From: Candidatus Gastranaerophilales bacterium
GTDB lineage: Bacteria > Cyanobacteriota > Vampirovibrionia > Gastranaerophilales > Gastranaerophilaceae
NCBI GenBank assembly: GCA_944323135.1
Contig: CALURI010000007.1
Span: 1 to 64,000 of the forward strand
Length of the DNA: 64,000 bases
Reading direction: 5' to 3'
The position numbers and the translations under genes were made by a program. Numbering within the stretch: the first letter of the stretch is position 1; each line of letters starts with the position of its first letter. Below are positions 51,510-60,068 of this stretch, piece after piece. Under the pieces are notes generated by a model that was not told where the DNA came from, ran no database searches, and saw only the letters and a list, made by a program, of their open reading frames with translations.

Positions 51510-53651
51510 TTAATTCAATTGAGCTTTTTCTTCTTCAGAAACCCCTTTAATTGTAAGGTTAACTCTGCCTTTATCATCAATTTTAATTACTTTAACAATA
51601 ACTTCATCTCCGATATGAAGATGCGGTTCAATAGTTGCGATTTTTTCATTGCAAACTTGAGAAATATGAACCATTCCGTCTTTACCCGGAGCTAATTCTA
51701 CAAATGCTCCGATTGGAATAATTCTAACAACTTTGCCTTTTACAACCATTCCGGGTTCTGCTTTAAATGTTAAATCTTTAATCATTTTTTGAGCAATTTG
51801 TGCACCTTCCTGATCATTTGAAGTTATTGTTACAACACCATTGTCTTGAATATCAATTTCTGCACCTGATGCATCAATAATTGATCTGATTTGTTTGCCG
51901 CCTGGTCCGATCACAGTTCCGATATCTTCTGTCGGAATTGTCATTGTTGTAATGCTTGGAGCATAAGGTGACAAATGATCTGCAGGTGCTGAAATAACTT
52001 CTCTCATTTTGCCTAAGATATGTAATCTTCCTTCTTTAGCTTGTGCTAAAGCTCTGCGCAAGGTATCGTTTGCAATACCTTTAGCTTTCATATCCATTTG
52101 CAATGCTGTAATACCTGTATCATTACCTGTTACTTTAAAGTCCATATCACCCAAGAAATCTTCTATACCTTGAATATCTGTTAATACAACAGGTTCTTTA
52201 CCTTCTTCTGTAATCATACCCATTGCAACACCGCCAATCATACATTTTACAGGTACGCCTGCATTCATTAGTGCCATAGATGATCCGCAAGTTGATGCCA
52301 TTGATGTTGAACCGTTTGATTCTAATACATCAGATGTTACACGAATTGTATATCCGAATTCTTCTTGTGATGGGAGGGCCGGAATATTTGCTCTTTCTGC
52401 TAAATTTCCGTGACCTACTTCACGTCTGCCGGGACCTCTTAGTGGTTTTACTTCACCTACTGAAAATCCAGGGAAGATATATTTATGCATATAAGTTTTT
52501 TCAGTTTGAGGGTCAACTCCGTCAAGTTCCTGTTTCATTCCAGGCCCTGCAAGAGTTGCAACTGATAATACCTGGGTTTGTCCTCTTGTAAATACGGCAG
52601 AACCGTGTGCTCTTGGAAGAACGCCAACTTCGCACCAGATAGGACGAACTTCATGAGGTTTTCTTCCGTCAGCTCTAACGCCTTCATCAAGAATCATTGT
52701 ACGCATAATGTGTTTTTCTGCATTTTTGAATTCTTCTGCAACAAAATCAATGCCTGTTTCTTCCATTATCTTTTTAATATAATCGTCTTCAGGGAGTGCA
52801 TCAATTTTTTCTTTAACAAGCTTTTTAGCTTCTTCAAGTTTGTTTTGTCTGTATTCTCTGTCAAAATTGTGGTATGCGTCAAAAATCATATCGTGTGCTG
52901 TTTCATCAATGATTTTCTTAATTTCAGAAGTATCATAAGGATTTACAAACTCTTCTTTTTCAACGCCGCATTCTTTCATAAATGCAACCTGTGCTTCACA
53001 TTGTTTTCTGATTTCAACTTGTGCAAATTCAACAGCATTCATAATATCGTCTTCTGTAACAAATTTGCAACCTGCTTCAACCATAATTACAGAATCATGT
53101 GTACCAGCAACTACGATGTCTAAGTCTGATTTATCAGCTTGTTGATGTGTTGGGTTTGCAATCATATTACCGTTTTCATCTCTTGACACTCTAACAGCAC
53201 CGATAGGACCTTCAAAAGGTGCTCCTGATAACATTAAAGCACAAGATGCGCCAAGCATAGCAAGAGTATCAGGTTGATTTTGCTGATCATAGCTGAATAA
53301 TTGGGCTACTATTTGAATATCGTTTCTGTATCCTTTAGGGAAAAGAGGTCTTATTGGTCTGTCAATAAGTCTTGAAATAAGAATTGCTTTATCTCCTGCT
53401 TTCCCTTCTGAACGGTTGTAACCGCCAGGAATACGTCCTATTGCAGACATTCTTTCTTCATAATCAATTAATAACGGGAAGAAATCAATCCCAACTCTTG
53501 GTTCTTTTGAAACGCAACAATGTACAAAAAGCATTGTATCTCCGCATCTTACAGTAACAGAACCATTTGTGGATTGAGCATATTTCCCTGTTTCAACGGT
53601 AACTGTTTTCCCGCCGATTTCAATCTCAAATTTCTTTGTTTCAGGTACCAT
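51510..53651 (-). CDS. pnp: Polyribonucleotide nucleotidyltransferase (PNPase)
   Basis: A phosphorolytic 3'-5' exonuclease, 713 residues. It has two RNase PH domains (the active second one with RGQTQVLSVATLAGP and GRREVGHGNLAERA), a KH domain (EDIGTVIGPGGKQIRSI) and an S1 domain (GKVVRIIPIGAFVELAPGKDGMVHISQV). It probably works with RNase E (23.9-25.7 kb) in mRNA decay. rpsO, its frequent upstream neighbour, is absent. AAGGAAAATT lies before the ATG, and the leader contains a hairpin. Confidence 0.97.
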   Translation of the reverse strand: MVPETKKFEIEIGGKTVTVETGKYAQSTNGSVTVRCGDTMLFVHCCVSKEPRVGIDFFPLLIDYEERMSAIGRIPGGYNRSEGKAGDKAILISRLIDRPIRPLFPKGYRNDIQIVAQLFSYDQQNQPDTLAMLGASCALMLSGAPFEGPIGAVRVSRDENGNMIANPTHQQADKSDLDIVVAGTHDSVIMVEAGCKFVTEDDIMNAVEFAQVEIRKQCEAQVAFMKECGVEKEEFVNPYDTSEIKKIIDETAHDMIFDAYHNFDREYRQNKLEEAKKLVKEKIDALPEDDYIKKIMEETGIDFVAEEFKNAEKHIMRTMILDEGVRADGRKPHEVRPIWCEVGVLPRAHGSAVFTRGQTQVLSVATLAGPGMKQELDGVDPQTEKTYMHKYIFPGFSVGEVKPLRGPGRREVGHGNLAERANIPALPSQEEFGYTIRVTSDVLESNGSTSMASTCGSSMALMNAGVPVKCMIGGVAMGMITEEGKEPVVLTDIQGIEDFLGDMDFKVTGNDTGITALQMDMKAKGIANDTLRRALAQAKEGRLHILGKMREVISAPADHLSPYAPSITTMTIPTEDIGTVIGPGGKQIRSIIDASGAEIDIQDNGVVTITSNDQEGAQIAQKMIKDLTFKAEPGMVVKGKVVRIIPIGAFVELAPGKDGMVHISQVCNEKIATIEPHLHIGDEVIVKVIKIDDKGRVNLTIKGVSEEEKAQLN

Positions 53652-53665
53652 AATTTTCCTTTCTT

Positions 53666-53689
53666 GCTCGTGGCGAACTTTCCTCGAGC
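53666..53689 (-). promoter_or_regulatory. Hairpin in the pnp leader
   Basis: GCTCG and CGAGC pair over a 14-nt loop 15 nt before the pnp ATG; a TATAAT -10 box is at 53744-53739. In E. coli a leader hairpin is cut by RNase III for autoregulation; here only the hairpin is seen. Confidence 0.35.
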
Positions 53690-53792
53690 TTTGCGCTTTT
53701 CTGACGCAATTTGTTATACACTTCTATTGTTCTTTTTTATTATACCTCAAACAAGAAAAAGTTGAATTTTCTATAAAGTAATATAATTTATT

Positions 53793-54514
53793 TTACCAAG
53801 GATAATCCTTGCTAATTTCCCAACCGTCTTGTATTATTTTAGCGGCGCAAGTTCTGCCTTCATTTTGAAGATTACATCCCTGATTTATTTCATCTCTTGT
53901 ATTTTCATAGCCTTCAGGTAAAATACCTTTTCCGTTTATTCTTTTAAATATAAAAACATCTTTTCCTACTGTATTTGGATTTTTCCCGCCATTAATATCT
54001 ACTATTATCATGTTAGTTTTTGCATTAGTTGTACCAATTCCTGTATAAACAAAAATTGCATACAAAGTTCCGTCAGGAAGATAAAATATTATACGGCTGT
54101 CCGCAGACATTGATAATCCAACATTAAAAATTGTTTTATTTAAGTATTTATAAGGAATATTAGAATTAAAACCGCATTCTTTGTATGTTTTACATAAATT
54201 TGAATTGTTGAAAAAAGGTTTCCAATATTGATTATAATAAGCTTCAGCCCCGATATCATAAGCATCTTCCCAGTGTTCAGATGAACCATTTGAAGCTTCT
54301 GACATTTTAAATGCTTGATTTAATACAGAATATGCTTTTTTTAGTTTAGTAAGATTTTCTTTTTTTTGATAATTTGCAATTAATGACGGCATTGTCATTG
54401 CCGCAACTACTCCGATGATTCCTAAAGTAATCAAAACTTCTGCTAAAGTAAAACCCTTAGAACCGCCTACATTTTGCGGGGGGGGGGCACTCTCAAAGCT
54501 TTATTATAATTCAT
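53793..54514 (-). CDS. Prepilin-like protein, copy 4, behind an out-of-frame poly-C tract
   Basis: In the frame as sequenced the only start codon lies inside the pilin helix (TTG 54434), which would remove the leader and GFTLAEV. Reading upstream in that frame gives QNVGGSKG, FTLAEVLITLGIIGVVAAMTM, back into the C tract, with no start. The proper start is ATG 54514 (AGGAG upstream), which the ten C put out of frame (stop soon after). With 11 C it encodes MNYNKALRVPPPPQNVGGSKG then FTLAE, a 21-residue leader. The ~200-residue mature domain has four cysteines. This copy is the best evidence that the tract is inside the gene. Confidence 0.85.
54478..54487 (-). repeat. Poly-C tract (10) in the start region of prepilin copy 4
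   Basis: Ten G on the plus strand, after nine codons from ATG 54514 and ten codons before FTLAE. One extra base joins the frames. Confidence 0.92.
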
Positions 54515-54546
54515 TTTTTAACTCCTCTTATACTTCCGACACTTTT

Positions 54547-54575
54547 ATTATTTACTATTTTGTTTTTTTTGTCAA
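54547..54575 (-). promoter_or_regulatory. Promoter of prepilin copy 4
   Basis: TTGACA (54575-54570), 17-bp spacer, AATAAT (54552-54547), the same arrangement as copies 1-3. Confidence 0.75.
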
Positions 54576-54580
54576 GGTAA

Positions 54581-54606
54581 AAAAAAAGCCCTTTTAGGGC
54601 TTTTTT
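54581..54606. terminator. Terminator between the 98-residue protein gene and prepilin copy 4
   Basis: A7-GCCC-TTTTA-GGGC-T6, a strong bidirectional hairpin. Confidence 0.88.
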
Positions 54607-54657
54607 CGCATATTAGATAAAGAAAAATTAGTTTATTTTATAAAGATTTTTTTACGG

Positions 54658-54954
54658 TTAAAAATGCATATCAAATGATGATGGCATTCCGTTAATTTTT
54701 TCATCTTCCATTCTCATTGCGGAACCGATTGTAAAGCTTTCTGCATAGAGTTTATTTATTTTATAGTTAATATCCCCTGTAAATACTTCCTCATTATCTT
54801 CAAGAAATTTGAAAAGAGGGTCAGTCGGATTTTTAACTATATTGCCTAATGTTCCGCCAGCCAGTTTTAATGTTTTTTCTCCTATTTCAGGAACTTTTAC
54901 ATTCATTCCGAATGGTTTATATGGTCTGTTAAATGAAGCACCTGTATCTGTCAT
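54658..54954 (-). CDS. Small protein of unknown function
   Basis: I start at ATG 54954, which follows AAGGAATTAATTATA; a Met at 54984 is not supported by an RBS. The 98-residue product has no membrane segment. Features are an N-terminal ASFNRPYKPFG, a glycine-rich middle (LKLAGGTLGNIV) and an acidic second half. No family is recognised. It is followed by a strong terminator, which favours a real gene. Confidence 0.6.
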   Translation of the reverse strand: MTDTGASFNRPYKPFGMNVKVPEIGEKTLKLAGGTLGNIVKNPTDPLFKFLEDNEEVFTGDINYKINKLYAESFTIGSAMRMEDEKINGMPSSFDMHF

Positions 54955-55053
54955 TATAATTAATTCCTTATTAACTAAGTACATTTTGTTAATCGGAATT
55001 ATTTTGGGAAAAGTTTAATTTTTTGATTATTTTATTTTACAATTTGTAATAAT

Positions 55054-56535
55054 TTATTCTTTGGTATATTTCATTCCGTTTAATTTTATTTTTATTCCGG
55101 TTTGTTCAAAATAATTTTTTGCCATATTTATAACTGAATCGGCTGATAGTAATCCCTGATTTACGTCATTTATAAGAGTTTTAAAATATTTTATGCCGGC
55201 TTCTTTACTGAATGGAAAATCCTCATTTTTTATGTTTTTACATCCATGTAGCAAATTACACCAGTTATGAGCTAGAGCCCAGTTATCAATATTATCAATG
55301 CCTCTTATTATTCTATTATTTTTGGACAAGTTTTTGTTTATTAATTTAAGCTCTTTATCTGATGTATTTCTTAGAATTGGGGTGATATGTTCAATGGTTA
55401 CAAGAGAATCTGCCAGCAATTTGGAGATTATTATTTCGGTTGGCTCATTTTTATATTTTACTATAAATGCATCTTTGTTACTCAATGATGTTGGTAATTT
55501 CTTTATTTGTTTTTCAAATTTGTTCCGTAATTTTTCGTTTTTTACATTTTCAAGAATTTCATATAATTTGTAGGTAAAAGCTTTGTTACTGAATTGTACT
55601 TTTACAGGGACACCAAGTATTTTATTTTTAGTCAATTCACATAGTTTTATGATTGATAAATTATTATTGTTTTTGGCTTTTTCTGTGATGTTATTTAATA
55701 AAATTAATTTTAGTTTGTCTTTTGCGTTAAAATTATGTGGAGATAAATAGTTGCCTTTTCTGTTAGGGTTAATTTTAGCTTGTAGATAAACTCTTTTTAG
55801 CCATTTTTCAGGTAATGTTTGGTCAATTTCTTTAAAAATCGGGTGGGTTAATATCTGGGCAATTTTTAATATTTCTTCTTTTTCTTTGAGGGGTAATGTT
55901 TTTGCAAGCTTATTAAGCTGATAACAAAATTCTTTTGCACTGTATTCACTTACATAAGGGATTTCTTTTATTCTGTGTTTACTGTGGTTTATTAATATAT
56001 CAAAATCTTTGTGTAATTCTGTTGGCAGTTCAGGTTTTAATTTTTGAATATTATGTAATATAAAGTATTGTTTATGAATCAGTCGTTTTTCAGCTGATGG
56101 AGTCATTTTTTTAAGTATGTATTTTAAATCATTATTTGGAAATGCTCTACTGTAATTTGATATTTGTTTTACTAATTTAATTCTTTCCGAAGGTAAATAA
56201 TCTTTAAAATGAAGCATTACTCTTGAAAAAAGTTCCCCGCTTGAAGAAAGACGTTTAGAAACGTGTTGGAACATATCAAGTTCATTCTGTGTGAACATTG
56301 ACCCTCCGCACCATATACACCCGAGATGACCATTTTTTGCAAGCTTTTTTAATTCATTTTTATTTGTTATAAATGTTGAATATTTCCCATTAAAACTTAT
56401 GTCTGAATTATTAGCGGTAAATGTGTCAGTGTTATTTTCGGGAATAGAATTTTGATGTAAAGGTGTTGAGAGAGTTTGTGAATTAATTACAGAATTTTTA
56501 TTTTTTATTCCAAATGTTATTGGTAAAATTCTCAT
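55054..56535 (-). CDS. HNH-type protein with long internal insert, paralogue A
   Basis: From ATG 56535 the protein has 493 residues. It has the MRILPI start and ISFNGK element, then a CIWCGGSM knuckle (CxxC) near residue 74. After ~280 residues of helical sequence come TIEHITPIL and WALAHNWCNLLHG, where HxxCN replaces the usual CxxCN. CxxC, EHxxP and (C/H)xxCN are the elements of a zinc-bound HNH endonuclease fold, here with a large insertion. A longer frame uses a TTG at 56601. It overlaps or abuts paralogue B. Nuclease activity is not shown. Confidence 0.65.
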   Translation of the reverse strand: MRILPITFGIKNKNSVINSQTLSTPLHQNSIPENNTDTFTANNSDISFNGKYSTFITNKNELKKLAKNGHLGCIWCGGSMFTQNELDMFQHVSKRLSSSGELFSRVMLHFKDYLPSERIKLVKQISNYSRAFPNNDLKYILKKMTPSAEKRLIHKQYFILHNIQKLKPELPTELHKDFDILINHSKHRIKEIPYVSEYSAKEFCYQLNKLAKTLPLKEKEEILKIAQILTHPIFKEIDQTLPEKWLKRVYLQAKINPNRKGNYLSPHNFNAKDKLKLILLNNITEKAKNNNNLSIIKLCELTKNKILGVPVKVQFSNKAFTYKLYEILENVKNEKLRNKFEKQIKKLPTSLSNKDAFIVKYKNEPTEIIISKLLADSLVTIEHITPILRNTSDKELKLINKNLSKNNRIIRGIDNIDNWALAHNWCNLLHGCKNIKNEDFPFSKEAGIKYFKTLINDVNQGLLSADSVINMAKNYFEQTGIKIKLNGMKYTKE

Positions 56536-56590
56536 AAAATTAGAATATACCTGAATAAAATTTTTTGCCAATTTGTTAATAACTGTAACA

Positions 56591-57544
56591 TTACACGTCA
56601 AGTCGGCTTATATCAAGGCATATCATTTCATCTGAGAGTATATGTAATATTTGTTGTAAATTTATTATATATTCTTTTTTGCATAAACCTTTTTTGCATA
56701 AAGAAATTAATTTATCAATTTGAATTTGAGCATTTTGCGGCATATATGGATTTTCTTCAATTTGAACCGAAATAGGATAATGATGGCGTGAATTGTTGCA
56801 GTATGAACATTCAAGTGCAAAATTCAGAGAGTTGTTTAAACCTTTCATACATTTCGGCATCAGATGCTCAAATGTTCCGACAGATGGGTGAATAAGATTT
56901 AACGCAATTACAGATGAACGTTTTCGCGCATTTTTTACAACAAAGGCACATACTTCATCACTTGATCTGGGTAATCTGCGAGCAATTTCTAATATTTCTT
57001 CTTTTATCTTTTTGCTTTCAAGATTTTTTATTATATTTTTTAATTTATAAATAAAAATTCTTCTGGAAAAAGGTTTATGCGGTTCAGGATCATAAATTAT
57101 ATCATTAGTCTTAATCATTAATTTTCGAATTTGACGGGCTGTTTTTTTAGGTAAGATTCTTCTGTAAAAGCTGATTTTGTTAAAAATTACACTTTGAATT
57201 TTTACAAGGGCAAGTTCATGAATGTCTTTTTTCATTTGAAGAAGTTCTTTAAAATTTTTATCAGGATATTTTACTGCCATCGTTTTAAACATGTTAAATA
57301 CTTGTCTTTCTACCGGATGCATAATTTTTTCGTATGGAGACAAAACGGAAATAGCTTCTAAAGCTGAACCTGATAATTCTGGCATTTCCATTAGTTTTGT
57401 ATAAATGTCGGGGTGAAGCATTTCTTCTCCACAGCACAGGCATGGTATATGATAATTAAGTAGGTTTTTTAATTCTTTTCTGGTGAGTGGAATTTCGCAA
57501 ACTTTAAAAGAAATATTCTCAATTTTTACTATTTTTTTCTCCAT
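56591..57544 (-). CDS. HNH-type protein with internal insert, paralogue B
   Basis: A 317-residue protein with CLCCGEEM near residue 35 (after ENISFKV). About 180 residues of helical sequence follow, then GTFEHLMPKCMKGLNNSLNFALECSYCNNSRHH, which is a standard HNH end (EHxxP, N, CxxCN). The N-terminus aligns with paralogue A (ISF, ELKxL, CxxCG, M). It is the upstream gene of the pair. Function is unknown; either a nuclease or a non-catalytic zinc-binding protein. Confidence 0.7.
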   Translation of the reverse strand: MEKKIVKIENISFKVCEIPLTRKELKNLLNYHIPCLCCGEEMLHPDIYTKLMEMPELSGSALEAISVLSPYEKIMHPVERQVFNMFKTMAVKYPDKNFKELLQMKKDIHELALVKIQSVIFNKISFYRRILPKKTARQIRKLMIKTNDIIYDPEPHKPFSRRIFIYKLKNIIKNLESKKIKEEILEIARRLPRSSDEVCAFVVKNARKRSSVIALNLIHPSVGTFEHLMPKCMKGLNNSLNFALECSYCNNSRHHYPISVQIEENPYMPQNAQIQIDKLISLCKKGLCKKEYIINLQQILHILSDEMICLDISRLDV

Positions 57545-57677
57545 ACTTTATCACCGCAATTATGTTCAATAATAATATTCCCGATTTTTTACTTTTTAAA
57601 GCAAATTTTTAGCATAATAAAATTACAGATATTTTGGTTATCTGTTTTTATAAAAATATTCTGATAATTTGTTACCT

Positions 57678-58289
57678 TTAAACTCCCATTGGCGGTGGTT
57701 GAATATATAGAGGTTTTAGTTTTCTCCAGTTTCCTTCAGAGTCTTTTTGTTCGGCTAGTTCGGCAAGGATTTCTCCAAGCGCGTAATTCCCTGATTGATA
57801 TGAAATACCGCCGAGTAACGGCTGTAATTTGTCATCGGTAATCAATGTATAATTGCCTGTTTTTATAATTTCTTGAATTTTTTCTAATTGAACCGCACCT
57901 TTAATTTCATTATCATAGTAAAGGTATGCACAATTTTTTCTTGCATCAAGTGCAACAAGTGGGTTCTCACAATCGGCAGCTTTGGCAAGAATTTCAAGTG
58001 ATGAAATCCCGACAGCTTTACAATTTAATTGTTGAGCCATTACTCTTGCAACTGTTACGCAGGCTCTAATGCCTGTAAAACTTCCGGGACCTATATTTAC
58101 GGCTATTAAATTAATATCCGCCGGTTTTATATTATTTTGGCTCATTATTTCTTGCAGTGTTGAAATTAAAAACGCAGAATGATATTTATTGTCACGGTTT
58201 TCAACAATTCTTGATGTAAGAATTTCTCCGTTACGTTTTAAAGTCGCATACATTTTATCTAAGCAAGTATCAAAAGCAAGTGTTATCAT
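57678..58289 (-). CDS. tsaB: tRNA threonylcarbamoyladenosine biosynthesis protein TsaB
   Basis: Needed with TsaC, TsaD and TsaE to make t6A37 in tRNA. It has 203 residues in the ASKHA fold: AFDTCLDKMYATL at the start and the conserved NIGPGSFTGIRACVTVARVMAQ near residue 65. TsaD is not in the window. The gene starts within the last 4 bp of tsaE, so the two are translationally coupled. Confidence 0.92.
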   Translation of the reverse strand: MITLAFDTCLDKMYATLKRNGEILTSRIVENRDNKYHSAFLISTLQEIMSQNNIKPADINLIAVNIGPGSFTGIRACVTVARVMAQQLNCKAVGISSLEILAKAADCENPLVALDARKNCAYLYYDNEIKGAVQLEKIQEIIKTGNYTLITDDKLQPLLGGISYQSGNYALGEILAELAEQKDSEGNWRKLKPLYIQPPPMGV

Positions 58290-58747
58290 TTGGATAAACC
58301 CTCTATTATTTCATCTTTTCCTATTGATTCAAATTCATATATTCTTGAATCATCATCATTATATTTTACGTTAATTTTTATGTGGTTAAATGGAGCTTCA
58401 TTTTGATTAAATTCTGCCCATTCAACAAATGTTACTTTTTTGCCTTCAGAGTATTCTCTTAATTCATCATAAATTGTTTTAATACCTTCATTTTCAAGCC
58501 TGTATAAATCGAAATGATAGATTGGAATTGAACCTGTATGATATTCATTTAGGATTACAAAACTTGGGCTTGTAACTTTTTCTTTTACATCAAGTGCATC
58601 TGCAACAAGTTTTACGAAAGCTGTTTTGCCTGCACCAATTTCTCCGTAAAGATTTATAAAACAACCTTCTTTTAATAACGGTGCAAATTTTTTTGCAAGT
58701 TGTTTAGTTTCTTCAAGATTATGGCAAATTTGTTTATACTTTTTCAT
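58286..58747 (-). CDS. tsaE: tRNA threonylcarbamoyladenosine biosynthesis ATPase TsaE
   Basis: A P-loop ATPase that regenerates the TsaBD complex. The 153 residues include Walker A GEIGAGKTAFVK (near residue 36), SPSFVILNEYH, and the FVEWAEF motif. It overlaps the GGDEF gene upstream by 14 bp and tsaB downstream by 4 bp. Confidence 0.93.
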   Translation of the reverse strand: MKKYKQICHNLEETKQLAKKFAPLLKEGCFINLYGEIGAGKTAFVKLVADALDVKEKVTSPSFVILNEYHTGSIPIYHFDLYRLENEGIKTIYDELREYSEGKKVTFVEWAEFNQNEAPFNHIKINVKYNDDDSRIYEFESIGKDEIIEGLSK

Positions 58748-60068
58748 AAATTTCTGCTCTGTTCCTTCCGTTTCCTTTAGCTTTATACAGTGCTTTATCA
58801 GCGTTTTGTAATAGCGTTTTTTCGTTGTCTTCAGGATTAAATTCTGAAATTCCTAAGCTAATTGTAACATTAATATTTTTTTCTTGTACATCAGGATTAA
58901 CTTTTGAAATGTCTATTTTTGTATTTTTTACTGCTTGAAGAAGTCTGGATGCAACCATTTGCGCTTCATTGAGCTTTGTAAACGGCAGTATTATTACAAA
59001 TTCTTCTCCGCCGTATCGACCTGCAATATCGTAGTCTCTGAGTTGATGTTTAATGACATTAGAAATTGTTTTTAATACCAAATCTCCTGATGCATGACCA
59101 TAGGTATCGTTTATGTTCTTAAAATAATCAATATCTGTCATAATTGTACATAAACTTCTGTTTTGACGTTTTGCACTTGAAACTTCTTGTTTTATACGTT
59201 CTTCAAGTTGGTGTCTGTTATAAAGACCGGTTAAAGCATCCAAGGTCGCATGTTTTAAAATTTCCGCATAAACATTGGCACGATTTATTGTGGTGGCTGC
59301 TTGATTGGTTAATTGTTCTATATAATTTATTTCTTTTTCGCTTAAAATATTATCTGTACTTTTTGTTACAATACAGCCAAGAAGCTTATTTTCACTAATT
59401 AAGGGAAACAGACCAATTTTTTTATCAGGAGTTAAAATATACTCGGATTTGTTAGTAAGACATTTTAACAATTCAAATATTTTTTCATCTTTGCAAGCAT
59501 TCGGCCAAACTAGTTTGTTATCTATAAAAATATAAATAAGATGTTCAGATACAAATTTGTCAATCATTTCTCCGATAATCGGAATTATGTAGCTGGTTTC
59601 ATATTGAGTTTCAATAATTTTTGCAATATTTTTCATCGAATCGTGGAAATCAATATTTCTTTGCATTCTGTCAGATAATATTATGTTTTGAATTTTTAAT
59701 GAGATTAAATATGATGCAACTTTTAAGAATTCAATACTGTCTTTGTCAGGTATAGTTTCAAATTCTATCATACCTATAAGTTTTTGACCTTCACAAAGTG
59801 AACAGTAAAATTTTTCATCTTTTGCAAGGAGTGTGTTTGTTTTTAATTTCTCGAAAATTTTATATAAGCTTTTGGTTTTATCTTTGTGCCTGTATTCTTC
59901 GATAGAAATCCAGCTTTTTGAAAAATCTCTTAATGTCTCTGATGTATTGTCATATATATAAATATTTATTGGGTTAAATATTTCCTCAAGAACACGTGTA
60001 ATCCCTTCAGGATTACACGTGTCATTCAGCTTTTCTGATAAATTTTCAATCTCATCGAATTTTGACAT
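58734..60068 (-). CDS. GGDEF diguanylate cyclase with N-terminal GAF-like sensor
   Basis: A 444-residue cytosolic protein with no membrane segment. A GAF-like region (residues ~100-270) is followed by a GGDEF domain with the active site GRYGGEEFVIIL. An inhibitory-site RxxD (RDYD) lies five residues before it, typical of feedback-controlled cyclases making c-di-GMP from GTP. It starts inside the yebC stop (TAATG) and overlaps tsaE by 14 bp. The c-di-GMP-degrading counterpart may be the HD-GYP protein at 20.6 kb. Confidence 0.92.
   Translation of the reverse strand: MSKFDEIENLSEKLNDTCNPEGITRVLEEIFNPINIYIYDNTSETLRDFSKSWISIEEYRHKDKTKSLYKIFEKLKTNTLLAKDEKFYCSLCEGQKLIGMIEFETIPDKDSIEFLKVASYLISLKIQNIILSDRMQRNIDFHDSMKNIAKIIETQYETSYIIPIIGEMIDKFVSEHLIYIFIDNKLVWPNACKDEKIFELLKCLTNKSEYILTPDKKIGLFPLISENKLLGCIVTKSTDNILSEKEINYIEQLTNQAATTINRANVYAEILKHATLDALTGLYNRHQLEERIKQEVSSAKRQNRSLCTIMTDIDYFKNINDTYGHASGDLVLKTISNVIKHQLRDYDIAGRYGGEEFVIILPFTKLNEAQMVASRLLQAVKNTKIDISKVNPDVQEKNINVTISLGISEFNPEDNEKTLLQNADKALYKAKGNGRNRAEIYEKV

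Noticed and set aside
52578-53123. 181-residue plus-strand ORF within pnp
   Set aside because: It lies antisense to a fully conserved PNPase reading frame, has low-complexity Phe/Asn/Cys composition and no RBS.
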